From Anaerolineae bacterium (GTDB lineage: Bacteria > Chloroflexota > Anaerolineae > Anaerolineales > Anaerolineaceae), in assembly GCA_013178295.1 (NCBI GenBank), contig JABLWW010000006.1, positions 1 to 58,140 on the forward strand: DNA of 58,140 bases, given 5' to 3'. The position numbers and the translations under genes were made by a program. Position 1 is the stretch's first letter, and each line of letters starts with the position of its first letter. A model generated the notes under the pieces. The model did no database searches and was not told the origin of the DNA. It was given only the letters and a program-made list of their open reading frames with translations. This document shows, piece after piece, positions 8,157 to 15,823 of this stretch.

Positions 8157-10394
8157 ATGCCGGATCTGAGCGGGCAATCTATTGGCAGGTATCATCTCAT
8201 CGAAAAGCTGGGTGAGGGGGGCATGGCGGTGGTGTATAAAGCCTTTGACACGCGCCTGGAGCGCGAGGTGGCGGTCAAACTCATCCGCACCGAGCAGTTC
8301 CCCCCGGCGGTGCTGGAGCGCGTCCTCAAACGCTTTGAGCGCGAAGCCAAGGCGCTGGCGCGCCTCGATCATCTGCACATCGTCAAGATTTATGATTATG
8401 GCGAGCACGACGGGGTGCCGTATCTGGTGATGCAGTACGTGCCCGGCAAGACGCTGCGCCAGCGCACCGGCAAACCGCTGCCCTACGGCGAGGCGGCGCG
8501 CCTGCTGGCGCCCATTGCGCGTGCCCTGGAGTACGCCCATCAGCGCGGCATGGTGCACCGCGACGTCAAACCCGCCAACGTGCTCATCACCGCAAGCGGT
8601 GAGCCGGTGCTTACCGATTTTGGCATTACCAAGATCCTCGAAGCCGGGGAGGGCGAAACGCTGACCGGCACTGGGGTGGGGGTGGGCACGCCGGAATATA
8701 TGGCGCCCGAGCAGTGGCTCAACCGCGTCACGCCGCAGAGCGATATTTATGCGCTGGGGGTGGTGCTGTATGAACTGGTCACCGGGCGCAAACCCTACAC
8801 GGCCGATACGCCGGCCGCTGTGCTGCTCAAACAAGCCAGCGAACCGCTGCCGCGCCCGCGCGATTTTGTTCCCGATTTGCCCGAGCGGGTCGAGCGGGTG
8901 TTGTTCAAGGCGCTGGCGAAGCAGGCGGAGAACCGTTATGCCAGCATGGCGGAGTTTGCCGCCGTGCTGGAGGGGCTGGCGGGCGGGCAGACGGGCGAAG
9001 CGCCGCCGCCCGTCCTGCAGGACGATGCGACCAACGACGATCTCGCTGTGCCTTTGCACGGGGGAGAAGAGGAGACCAACGATGATCTCGGCAGGGCGCA
9101 GCCAGAAGCTGGGGCGGATGCGGTTGCGGTGGTGGAGAAGCGGGTTTCTGCGGCGGCGAAGGACGGTGAAGAGGAAACGCGGGATGAATGGCCGACGGGG
9201 GAAGGCAAAGCGGAGGCGAAGCGGCGCGGCAGGGGGTGGCTATGGGCGGCGCTGGGAGCGGGGGTGGTGCTGTTGGCATGGATGGTGATTGGGGGGATTG
9301 AAACCGGCAGGGGAGACACGGCACAGACGGCGACGGCGGAGGCGAAGTGGGCGCAGACGGCGACCGAGCGGGCGCGCCTGACAGCGACGGCGGAGGCGAA
9401 GTGGGCGCAGACGGCGACCGAGCGGGCGCGCCTGACAGCGACGGCGGAGGCGAAGTGGGCGCAGACGGCGACCGAGCGGGCGCGCCTGACAGCGACGGCG
9501 GAGGCGAAGTGGGCGCAGACGGCGACCGAGCGGGCGCGCCTGACAGCGACGCCGCAGGCTGGGGAGGTGCGCGTGCGGGAGGCGGATGGGATGGAGATGG
9601 TGTATGTGCCGGCGGGTGTCTTCTGGATGGGGAGTGAAGAGGGTGAAGGGGACGAAGATGAACACCCGCGGCACGAGGTATATCTGGACGCCTATTGGAT
9701 TGACCGCACGGAGGTGACCAATGCCAAGTTTGCAAAGTTTGTTGCTGAGACGGGCTACCGCACGGATGCGGAAAATGCGGGGGGTGGGTTTGTGTTCATG
9801 GAGGAGAGCGGCAGTTGGGAGTGGGTGGAAGGAGCAGATTGGCAGCATCCGCGCGGTCCTTCGAGCGGCATCAATGGGCTGGAGGAGCACGCGGTGGTGC
9901 AGGTGAGTTGGAATGATGCTGCAGCCTACTGCCAGTGGGCGGGGGGACGTCTGCCGAGCGAGGCGGAGTGGGAAAAGGCGGCGCGCGGGACGGACGGGAG
10001 GAAATACCCGTGGGGGGATGGAGATGTGACTGGGGGGCGGGCGAACTTTGCCGACCGCAATCTGGGTGTGGGTTGGGCAGATCAAGGGGAGGATGATGGT
10101 TACAAGTACACAGCACCGGTGGGGAGCTACCCTGAAGGAGCGAGTCCATACGGAGCGCTGGACATGGCGGGGAATGTGTGGGAGTGGGTGGCGGACTGGT
10201 ATGACGCAAACTATTATGCCAACTCGCCGCGCGAGAACCCGAAGGGTCCGTCATCCGGGGAGTATCGTGTGCTGCGCGGCGGCTCGTGGCTCATCGACGT
10301 TAGCGACGTGCGGGCTGCCGGCCGCGACTGGGGCGCACCATCCTTTACCAGCAGCAGCCTCGGCTTCCGTTGCGCGCTTGGGACATCCCCGTAG
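8157..10394 (+). CDS. Ser/Thr protein kinase fused to an FGE-sulfatase (SUMF1-like) domain
   Basis: A 745-residue membrane kinase. The glycine loop is GEGGMAVVY (19-27), the catalytic Lys is K41, HRD is 134-136, DFG is 154-156 and APE-type TPEYMAPEQ follows; the kinase domain ends near 275. A charged linker leads to one membrane span (about 360-383), then four identical 18-residue repeats (about 391-462) and an FGE-sulfatase/C-type-lectin-fold domain (about 470-742) containing MVYVPAGVFWMGS, ASPYGALDMAGNVWEW and RVLRGGSW. The layout suggests an outside sensor or display domain controlling an inside kinase. The tail after RVLRGGSW contains no Asn, although SUMF1 tails are usually Asn-rich; see the variable-region entry. 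Start ATG 8157 has AAGGAGG at good spacing. Confidence 0.92.
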   Translation: MPDLSGQSIGRYHLIEKLGEGGMAVVYKAFDTRLEREVAVKLIRTEQFPPAVLERVLKRFEREAKALARLDHLHIVKIYDYGEHDGVPYLVMQYVPGKTLRQRTGKPLPYGEAARLLAPIARALEYAHQRGMVHRDVKPANVLITASGEPVLTDFGITKILEAGEGETLTGTGVGVGTPEYMAPEQWLNRVTPQSDIYALGVVLYELVTGRKPYTADTPAAVLLKQASEPLPRPRDFVPDLPERVERVLFKALAKQAENRYASMAEFAAVLEGLAGGQTGEAPPPVLQDDATNDDLAVPLHGGEEETNDDLGRAQPEAGADAVAVVEKRVSAAAKDGEEETRDEWPTGEGKAEAKRRGRGWLWAALGAGVVLLAWMVIGGIETGRGDTAQTATAEAKWAQTATERARLTATAEAKWAQTATERARLTATAEAKWAQTATERARLTATAEAKWAQTATERARLTATPQAGEVRVREADGMEMVYVPAGVFWMGSEEGEGDEDEHPRHEVYLDAYWIDRTEVTNAKFAKFVAETGYRTDAENAGGGFVFMEESGSWEWVEGADWQHPRGPSSGINGLEEHAVVQVSWNDAAAYCQWAGGRLPSEAEWEKAARGTDGRKYPWGDGDVTGGRANFADRNLGVGWADQGEDDGYKYTAPVGSYPEGASPYGALDMAGNVWEWVADWYDANYYANSPRENPKGPSSGEYRVLRGGSWLIDVSDVRAAGRDWGAPSFTSSSLGFRCALGTSP
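9330..9545 (+). repeat. Four identical 54-bp tandem repeats inside the kinase gene
   Basis: The 54-bp unit begins GCGACGGCGGAGGCGAAG and is present in four identical copies starting at 9330, 9384, 9438 and 9492, then a broken fifth. Each encodes 18 residues (ATAEAKWAQTATERARLT), a helix-forming stalk between the membrane span and the FGE domain. Perfect DNA identity points to recent expansion by slippage or recombination, so copy number may vary between strains. Confidence 0.9.
10264..10377 (+). other. Candidate DGR variable region at the end of the FGE domain
   Basis: The segment encodes RVLRGGSW, then about 24 variable-looking residues, then LGFRCA, the usual boundaries of variable repeats in retroelement-diversified C-type-lectin/FGE proteins. 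Between 10290 and 10361 most codons end in C or T and none is AAC or AAT (CTC ATC GAC GTT AGC GAC, then GGC, GAC, GGC, TCC TTT ACC AGC AGC AGC CTC). That is the pattern expected if AAY codons of a template were randomised at adenines. No template repeat and no reverse transcriptase lie in this window, so any machinery would act from elsewhere. Confidence 0.4.
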
Positions 10395-10460
10395 GGGGCT
10401 CGCCATGATTCTGATATACTGACTGCTGGATTCTGGAATTCTGAATCTGGGGCAGGGGGT

Positions 10461-10608
10461 CTGGGGGAAGGGGCTTGCCCCGTCCCCCAGCGGCGTAGAT
10501 ACCTCACCCCCTGCCCCCTCTCCTAAGAGGGGGATACCCTCCCCCGGCCCCTCCCGGAGGGAGGGGGGTCTACGGGCTGAAGGCAAAACTCTCCCCTTGT
10601 AAGGGGAG
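10461..10608. repeat. Cluster of four GC-rich palindromes (REP-like)
   Basis: Four strong hairpins lie in the 295-base gap before the RAYT gene. They are CTGGGGG..GGGGC/GCCCC..CCCCCAG (10461-10490), CCCCCTCT/AGAGGGGG (10514-10533), CCCCTCCC/GGGAGGGG (10548-10566) and CTCCCCTT/AAGGGGAG (10591-10608). Loops are two to four bases. This arrangement next to a REP-associated tyrosine transposase fits a REP/BIME cluster. No other gene is visible between 10395 and 10689. Confidence 0.65.
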
Positions 10609-10689
10609 GGCAGGTTGGGGTCAAGCCGCGCCCTCAACCCAACCGACGCGTGAGTGGACTTTTGCCGCTATTTCACCTAAAATCAAATC

Positions 10690-11223
10690 ATGCAATATCG
10701 CCGTGTTTTTGTTCCGGGCGGGACTTTCTTTTTCACATTGGTTACCTTCAACCGTCAAAAAATTTTCGCCTTACAGCATCCCATCAACCTGCTCCGCCAG
10801 GCATTTCGTTATACAATGCAACGTCACCCTTTCACAATCAATGCCATCGTCATATTGCCGGATCATTTGCATGCCGTCTGGACACTGCCGGAAAGCGACA
10901 GCGATTACCCCATGCGGTGGCGTCTGATCAAAAGTCACTTCACCCGTCATTGGAGAGTTCGATTACCGCAACATCTCTCAGCATCGCGCCTGCATAAAGG
11001 CGAGCAGCAGGTATGGCAGCGCAGATATTGGGAGCATTTAATCCACGATGAGGCAGATCTGACCCGTCATGTTGAATATATTCATTACAACCCAGTGAAG
11101 CATGGCTTATCGGTGACGCCGTTTGATTGGGCATATTCGAGTTTTCGTACATACGTGCAGCAGGGTTTATACCCGGAGTGTTGGGCGGGCGAGGATACAT
11201 TTCCTGTTCAGGGGGGTGCCTAG
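10690..11223 (+). CDS. REP-associated tyrosine transposase (RAYT, Y1/IS200-like)
   Basis: A 177-residue single-domain Y1 transposase. The HUH metal motif is in ILPDHLHAVWTLP (HLH), followed by the RAYT-typical RWRLIKSHFTRH. The catalytic-tyrosine helix is RRYWEHLIHDEADLTRHV, followed by the family-typical YIHYNPVKHG. RAYTs are usually single-copy, domesticated relatives of IS200/IS605 that mobilise or maintain REP palindromes. The palindrome cluster directly upstream supports this. No second-strand transposase (TnpB) is present. The ATG at 10690 has no clear ribosome-binding site. The gene looks intact and full length. Confidence 0.9.
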   Translation: MQYRRVFVPGGTFFFTLVTFNRQKIFALQHPINLLRQAFRYTMQRHPFTINAIVILPDHLHAVWTLPESDSDYPMRWRLIKSHFTRHWRVRLPQHLSASRLHKGEQQVWQRRYWEHLIHDEADLTRHVEYIHYNPVKHGLSVTPFDWAYSSFRTYVQQGLYPECWAGEDTFPVQGGA

Positions 11224-11293
11224 ACTTATTAGGATGAGGCCTGCCCCCTAGCGCCCCACTCATTTCCCCTGGCGCACACTGGCGCGTTTTTGC

Positions 11294-11323
11294 TTGACAA
11301 TCTGTTGGGCGCGCATTTATAAT
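11294..11323 (+). promoter_or_regulatory. Consensus promoter of tRNA-Asn
   Basis: TTGACA (11294-11299), an 18-base spacer and TATAAT (11318-11323), ten bases before the mature tRNA. Both hexamers are perfect sigma70 consensus. Confidence 0.85.
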
Positions 11324-11333
11324 AAGCATGCTT

Positions 11334-11407
11334 TCCTCGATAGCTCAATTCGGCAGAGCGGGCGGCTGTTAACCGCTAGGTTCCAGGTTCGAGTCCTGGT
11401 CGAGGAG
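11334..11407 (+). tRNA. tRNA-Asn (anticodon GTT)
   Basis: A complete cloverleaf of 74 bases. The acceptor stem TCCTCGA/TCGAGGA is perfect, the D stem is GCTC/GAGC, the anticodon stem GGCGG/CCGCT holds the loop CTGTTAA with GTT at 11368-11370, and the T arm is CCAGG-TTCGAGT-CCTGG. The discriminator base is G and CCA is not encoded. It lies between the RAYT gene and the toxin-antitoxin pair, in the most accessory-looking part of the window. Confidence 0.95.
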
Positions 11408-11450
11408 CCTAGCCTTTCGCCTCCATTGCAAAGGCTAACCCCCCTGCTGT

Positions 11451-11478
11451 GCGCCCCGCTCCGCCGCGGGGCGCTTTT
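11451..11478 (+). terminator. Intrinsic terminator after tRNA-Asn
   Basis: Perfect nine-base stem GCGCCCCGC/GCGGGGCGC with a six-base loop followed by TTTTGTCTT. A weaker hairpin, AGCCTTT/AAAGGCT (11411-11436), lies between it and the tRNA. Confidence 0.85.
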
Positions 11479-11586
11479 GTCTTGCGGCGCATGGCATGCC
11501 CGCCGCTGTCTAACACTTCGGCGGCGATGGGCAGGGTGGGACGGGCAGACAACAGCTGTTGGAAGCGTATCTTCACCCGAGCAGTC

Positions 11587-11615
11587 TTGCAGAGATGTGT
11601 AACAATATGTATAAT
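11587..11615 (+). promoter_or_regulatory. Promoter of the toxin-antitoxin pair
   Basis: TTGCAG (11587-11592), a 17-base spacer and TATAAT (11610-11615). GATGTGT is repeated on both sides of the -10 box (11594 and 11624), a possible antitoxin-binding repeat. The start site implied is just upstream of the GAGGTGG ribosome-binding site and ATG 11640. Confidence 0.6.
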
Positions 11616-11639
11616 GGTGTAAAGATGTGTCGAGGTGGT

Positions 11640-11921
11640 ATGGAGCGCTATCAGGTGATGTTGGAACCACAGCAGCGGCAGCGGCTGGAGCGGATCGCCC
11701 GCCGTGAACGCCGCTCTCTCTCCAGCGTCCTGCGGCAGGCGCTGGATGTTGGTCTGGATGCACTGGAGGGGAAAAGGGATGTCTGGGAACGGCGGGCGCA
11801 AATCTTGGCAAAAGCCCGCAGACGTCTGGAATCCCTGCCATTGATTGAGGAGGATTTGGTCGACGCAGCGCGAAACGAGCGGGATGAGGAGATCGAGCGG
11901 ATATGGCGCGGCGGGTTGTAA
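11640..11921 (+). CDS. Ribbon-helix-helix antitoxin-like protein
   Basis: A 93-residue basic and acidic protein. The N-terminal strand (ERYQVMLEPQQRQRLERIA) and two short helices (RSLSSVLRQALDVGL) fit a ribbon-helix-helix DNA-binding fold, and the rest is a charged helical tail that would wrap around a toxin. The promoter and GAGGTGG site support the start at 11640; earlier in-frame ATGs would lie upstream of the predicted transcript start. The last 19 bases overlap the PIN-domain gene, as usual for vapBC operons. Autoregulation through the repeats around the -10 box is likely. Confidence 0.72.
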   Translation: MERYQVMLEPQQRQRLERIARRERRSLSSVLRQALDVGLDALEGKRDVWERRAQILAKARRRLESLPLIEEDLVDAARNERDEEIERIWRGGL

Positions 11922-12346
11922 TGGATGCAAACCTCGCTTTGGCGCTGTTCTTGCGCATGGTGTACACTGCCCAGGTATACAGGCTGATGGATGATCTTCA
12001 AGAGCAGCAAGCGGAGATCTTTGCCCCGCTGTTATGGGAATATGAGTGTGTATCTGCCCTGCGGCGGGCAATGATGTATCACGCCGTTCCCGCTGAAGAT
12101 GCGGCGCAGTTTGTTTTTGATTTGCTGGCGCTGGAGGTTGTGCGGGCTGCCCCAAGCTTTGAACTGCATCAATCTGCCCTGCGCTGGGCGGAGCGTTTGG
12201 GGCAGAGCAAAGCCTACGATGCACAGTACATTGCGCTGGCGGAGCAGCTGCAGGCCGATTTTTGGAGCGCAGACGAGAAGCTGGTCAATGCGTTGAAGGC
12301 ACAGGGGGTTGGCTGGGCACATTGGATTGGTGAGGTAGGCTGTTGA
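11903..12346 (+). CDS. PIN-domain toxin (VapC-like ribonuclease)
   Basis: A 147-residue PIN domain. The first strand ends in VVMDANLALAL with the first catalytic Asp. An acidic helix position lies in LWEYECVSAL, and the later acidic residues are in SKAYDAQYIALAEQ and FWSADEKLVNA, so the usual four metal-binding acids are present. VapC-type enzymes cleave tRNA or rRNA. The start at 11903 keeps both Val residues of the first strand; ATG 11921 (TAATG overlap with the antitoxin stop) is possible. It pairs with the overlapping upstream antitoxin. Confidence 0.82.
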   Translation: MARRVVMDANLALALFLRMVYTAQVYRLMDDLQEQQAEIFAPLLWEYECVSALRRAMMYHAVPAEDAAQFVFDLLALEVVRAAPSFELHQSALRWAERLGQSKAYDAQYIALAEQLQADFWSADEKLVNALKAQGVGWAHWIGEVGC

Positions 12347-12359
12347 CAGCCTTTTTATA

Positions 12360-13517
12360 TCAATACTTTCCGTAATCGCGCCAGGCTTCCCACATGGCGA
12401 TGATGTTCTCCGGCGGCACATTTTCCTGTATATTGTGCACCGCAGAAAAAACAAAACCGCCGCCGGGTGCCAGGTCATCTATCCTGCGCCTGACGTCGTC
12501 TTTGACCGCTTGCACATCTACCTTACCTGAACCAAAAGCGCCCTGTGTATCCACACCGCCCCCCCAGAAGGCGATATCCCTGCCAAAATCGCGCTTGAGA
12601 GCGGTTGAATCCATCCCGGCTGCGTTGACCTGAACCGGGTTGAGGATGTCCACACCAATTTCAATCAGGTCTGGGATCAGTTCGCGGATTGCGCCGCATG
12701 AATGGAAAAAGATTTTTGCTTTCGTGCGCCGGTGAATAAAATCAAACAACATTTTATGGCGCGGTTTGACGATGGTGCGGTACATTTTTGGGGAAATCAG
12801 CGTTCGATACTGTCCGCCAAGATCATCGGCTTCTTCCACCACATCCACATATTCCCCAACCTCCGCAAGAGCCTTCTCCCAATATGCCAGCTTGATCTCA
12901 AGCGCCTTATCCAGCAAAAACTCCAGCATGGGCAGGTTGTCAATGAAATCGGCGTAGTGCTTCTCATACCCGCGCAGCCAGGCTGCCAGCTCAAGGATGC
13001 CGGAGGAGATACCCGCCAGGACGACGGCTTGCCTTTCAATTTCGGCCGCGTGGCGCGCTTGTTCACGCAAGCCCCGATAGCGTTGAGCGTCATGCGGGTC
13101 TGGGAAGGAATAGGTCTTGACATCATCGAGCGATTGCGCTTGCGCAAGGGGATGATAAAACATGTCATAGAAAAAGCCGCCCTCGAGGGGCATTTTCCAG
13201 CCGATGCCCCATTCATCGTAAAAGCAGGTGTGCCCCGGCAGGTCGTTTTTGATTTCCAGGCGGTAGGTTGATGGGTCGCGCGGTTCAACCCCGCGTGCAT
13301 CCACCCCAAAAAACTGGCGTATGTCTTCGTCAATCACGACCACCTGCTCGCATACGTTCATGATCTGGATGGGAAGCTCCGGCATCCCCAGAAAAGCGCG
13401 CAGCTTTTGATATGCTGTGCGGTGAATACTGGTGAGCAGGGTAGCCCCAATGTCCAGCGGCACGTGATCCGCTTCCTGATGATTGAGCGCCAACAGCACA
13501 CGCTGACGGGAATCCAT
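12360..13517 (-). CDS. UroD/MtaA-type methyltransferase-like protein
   Basis: A 385-residue protein of the uroporphyrinogen decarboxylase superfamily. The N-terminus RVLLALNHQEADHVPLD is characteristic. The zinc-ligand segment seen in methylcobamide:CoM methyltransferases appears as FFHSCGAIRELIPDLIEIG (His-x-Cys), and it is followed by VDILNPVQ and GGGVDTQ. This places it with the corrinoid-linked or catabolic branch rather than haem HemE. Such proteins in anaerobes often act in methyl transfer from substituted substrates or in sugar-acid catabolism gene sets; the substrate is unknown. No corrinoid protein is adjacent. It starts at ATG 13517 with AGGAGG and lies 24 bases after the creatininase-like gene, so the two form an operon. 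Confidence 0.8.
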   Translation of the reverse strand: MDSRQRVLLALNHQEADHVPLDIGATLLTSIHRTAYQKLRAFLGMPELPIQIMNVCEQVVVIDEDIRQFFGVDARGVEPRDPSTYRLEIKNDLPGHTCFYDEWGIGWKMPLEGGFFYDMFYHPLAQAQSLDDVKTYSFPDPHDAQRYRGLREQARHAAEIERQAVVLAGISSGILELAAWLRGYEKHYADFIDNLPMLEFLLDKALEIKLAYWEKALAEVGEYVDVVEEADDLGGQYRTLISPKMYRTIVKPRHKMLFDFIHRRTKAKIFFHSCGAIRELIPDLIEIGVDILNPVQVNAAGMDSTALKRDFGRDIAFWGGGVDTQGAFGSGKVDVQAVKDDVRRRIDDLAPGGGFVFSAVHNIQENVPPENIIAMWEAWRDYGKY

Positions 13518-13541
13518 GTTTGCCTCCTGTTTATCGGTGCA

Positions 13542-14342
13542 TCAGACGGGGCGGCAGGTGTTGACCAGGTGGACAATCTGATCAACCACCTGCGCGGCGA
13601 TGGCTGCCCCTTCGGCAGGTGACGCGCGGCGCGGGTCGTGCATCTCGCGCACGGTGCGCTCAGGGGTGGGGTTTCCCTCGAATGTGTCGCTGTCTACCAC
13701 GCCCCAGTCCACGTTACGCAGGGGTTGCGGCAGGGCGGGGAGCGTCTCCGGCGAGACGGTTTCGGGGTAATGCGCCAGCATCAGCGCCGTCTCTGTGCGG
13801 TCGGCGTGCCCCACGTGCAGCTGACCCTGTGCATCGGCTAAAAATGGCATCACCACCAATATCTTGCACCCGCCCAGGTGATGATGCTCCGCTGCCAGCC
13901 GCTGCAGCGCAGCAAGATGGTTTGCGGCCCCATGCCCGCTGATGATGACGATGAGCTGAAATCCCATGTTGCTGATCAGGCGGATTTGTTCGCGGATGAG
14001 GATGGCAAAGACCTCTTCGCGGGCATACAGGCTCTGGACGGAATTTGACGGAAAATCCATGCCGATGATCCAGTCGGAGCGCTCAAAGCCAATCTGCTCA
14101 AGCGCTTCGGGCGATCGTTCGCGCTCGGTGCCCCAATACAGTGTGGGGAAGACCAGCCCGCCGGTGATTTCTGCAACCCGCAACGCAGTCGTCTCGGCGT
14201 TGAGCGGGTCGGTGCCAAAGGGCAAATGTGGACCGTGCCACTCCAGCGGGCCCAGCGGCAGGTAGGCAATCGGGTTGTGGCGGATTTGTGCGACAATTTG
14301 TTCGGGTCGCAGATAAGCAATCTGATGATCGTGATGTTTCAT
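13542..14342 (-). CDS. Creatininase-family amidohydrolase
   Basis: A 266-residue enzyme of the creatininase/ArfB fold. The metal-binding motif LPLGPLEWHGPHLPFGTD (Glu, His, His, Asp) is intact, as is the second block IIISGHGAANH. VGHADRTETALML carries the later Glu. Relatives hydrolyse cyclic amides such as creatinine or formamidopyrimidines in flavin synthesis. The start is ATG 14342, chosen because GGAGT precedes it; a nine-codon longer frame exists. It is first in a two-gene operon with the UroD-like protein. That pairing suggests a shared catabolic substrate, which I cannot name. Confidence 0.82.
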   Translation of the reverse strand: MKHHDHQIAYLRPEQIVAQIRHNPIAYLPLGPLEWHGPHLPFGTDPLNAETTALRVAEITGGLVFPTLYWGTERERSPEALEQIGFERSDWIIGMDFPSNSVQSLYAREEVFAILIREQIRLISNMGFQLIVIISGHGAANHLAALQRLAAEHHHLGGCKILVVMPFLADAQGQLHVGHADRTETALMLAHYPETVSPETLPALPQPLRNVDWGVVDSDTFEGNPTPERTVREMHDPRRASPAEGAAIAAQVVDQIVHLVNTCRPV

Positions 14343-14495
14343 GTGGAGTACTCCAAATTTTTGATACAATGTGCGTTACCGATAATACGACTGACAGCAT
14401 ATTGATTGTAACAGGAAATATCACCATCACGCCGTTGACATGAAAGCAGTCTGTCTGTGTTGTGTGTATCTTTGCCAGAGGAAGGGGCAAGACAG

Positions 14496-15140
14496 ATGAC
14501 CCTGCCGTTGGATATCTTTGTGGTGGGCAATATTGCCTGCGGCAAAACGACCTTGGGAAGGCTGCTTGCTGAACAGATCGCACAAGCATGCTTTGTGCCC
14601 GAGCCGCATGACAAAAATCCGTTTCTGCCGCTTTACCTGTGCGATCAGACCCGCTGGGGTTTTACCAGCACGCTGTATTACTATCTTGGTTATGCCCGCG
14701 CCGCGGCAGAGGTAAGCGCCAAAAACCCTTCGCGTTACTGTTTCATTGACGCTGGGACGTGGAGCAATGCCCTTCTCTACGCCGAATATTTGCGCGGTGA
14801 GGAGGTCATCAGCCGGGATGAGTTTGATTTTTACCAGCAGCTGCGCTTGATCATTGATCAGGCGTATCCGCGCCCCGCCCCGACAGCGTTTATCTTTGTT
14901 CACCTTGCACCTTCCGCATGTTATGAGCGCATGAAACGGCGCGGCTGGTCGTATCAGACGCCGATCACCATCGAATACATTGAAATACTGCAGGGCTACC
15001 TTGAAAAAATGCGCGCTGCGGTTTGCGAGATGGGGATCGCCGTGCTGGATATTTCCAGCGGGGAAATTGACTTTACACAACCGCATGGACAACGCACGGC
15101 AGTACAGCAGGTTGAACATTTTCTGCGCACAATCGCTTGA
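14496..15140 (+). CDS. Deoxynucleoside kinase
   Basis: A 214-residue P-loop kinase of the dNK/dGK family. The Walker A motif is GNIACGKTTL (about residues 10-19). The DRY/ERS-type catalytic region is recognisable (CFIDAGTWSNALLYAEYL) and the LID-like Arg-rich segment is MKRRGWSYQ. These enzymes phosphorylate deoxyadenosine, deoxyguanosine or deoxycytidine for nucleotide salvage. The start ATG 14496 is preceded by GAAGGGG; a longer frame to 14457 has no ribosome-binding site. The promoter -35 box of the next gene overlaps its stop codon. Confidence 0.82.
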   Translation: MTLPLDIFVVGNIACGKTTLGRLLAEQIAQACFVPEPHDKNPFLPLYLCDQTRWGFTSTLYYYLGYARAAAEVSAKNPSRYCFIDAGTWSNALLYAEYLRGEEVISRDEFDFYQQLRLIIDQAYPRPAPTAFIFVHLAPSACYERMKRRGWSYQTPITIEYIEILQGYLEKMRAAVCEMGIAVLDISSGEIDFTQPHGQRTAVQQVEHFLRTIA

Positions 15141-15186
15141 CAAAAAAGGCGGCTGTCTTTACAATTATAAATGACCAAGCGGTCAT
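15137..15186 (+). promoter_or_regulatory. Promoter and TetR-type operator for the regulator-patatin operon
   Basis: TTGACA (15137-15142), a 17-base spacer and TACAAT (15160-15165), immediately followed by the palindrome ATGACCAAGCGGTCAT (15171-15186), which would cover the transcription start. A TetR-family gene begins seven bases later, so autorepression is the simplest reading. The same arms recur at 34055-34070. Confidence 0.75.
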
Positions 15187-15192
15187 GATAAA

Positions 15193-15810
15193 ATGCCAAA
15201 GATAGCAGCCTCCCAACGGGAACAATATGTTAGAAATCGGCGCGAGCAGATCCTCGATGCTGCCATGCTGGCGTTTGCAAAAAAAGGATTTGATGCCACC
15301 AGCGTATCCGAAATTGCTCAACAGGCAGGTCTTGCCAAAGGCACCATCTACCTCTATTTTTCAAGCAAAGAGGATATTTTCTCTGCCATTCTCGATGAGC
15401 GCTCTTTTGTGGGGCAGCTGACGAACCTGCTGGAAGATTTGCAAATGCCAGTTGATCAGGTTTTGACCCGCGTCGCCGAGCAGTATTATCAATATATGGA
15501 GCAATATCTTCCCATCCTGCGTCTGGCAATCGCAGAAGCCTGCCGCTTTCCGAACCATGTATCGAGGGTTTATCAGGAGATTATCCAGAGGGGGGTTGAA
15601 ATGCTGGCAAATTACTTGACAAGGCTCTCGCAAAAAGGCGTGATCCGCGCTTTAGATAATCCGCACATGACGGCGCGGGCGTTTATGGGGCTACTTTCGA
15701 GTTATGTGATGACACAGGAGCTGTTGGGTGGCAGTCGGGTTGCACCGGTGGAGCGCGCCTTGTGGATTGAAGAAGGTATTCGCCTTTTTGTTGAAGGGAT
15801 CAGACTGTAA
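15193..15810 (+). CDS. TetR/AcrR-family transcriptional regulator
   Basis: A 205-residue repressor. The N-terminal helix-turn-helix is classic: RREQILDAAMLAFAKKGF, then TSVSEIAQQAGLAKGTIYLYF and SSKEDIF. The C-terminal two-thirds is helical and would form the ligand pocket and dimer face. No ligand can be deduced, but co-transcription with a patatin-like lipase (14 bases downstream) hints at a fatty-acid or membrane-lipid signal. The operator palindrome overlaps its own promoter. Confidence 0.92.
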   Translation: MPKIAASQREQYVRNRREQILDAAMLAFAKKGFDATSVSEIAQQAGLAKGTIYLYFSSKEDIFSAILDERSFVGQLTNLLEDLQMPVDQVLTRVAEQYYQYMEQYLPILRLAIAEACRFPNHVSRVYQEIIQRGVEMLANYLTRLSQKGVIRALDNPHMTARAFMGLLSSYVMTQELLGGSRVAPVERALWIEEGIRLFVEGIRL

Positions 15811-15823
15811 ATTGGGAGTGGAT

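Noticed and set aside
9330-9545. Possible CRISPR array
   Set aside because: The repeats are contiguous 54-bp units in the kinase reading frame, without spacers.
10290-10361. Template repeat for the variable region inside this window
   Set aside because: I looked for a second copy of the RVLRGGSW-LGFRCA DNA flanks and for a YxDD reverse transcriptase and found neither.
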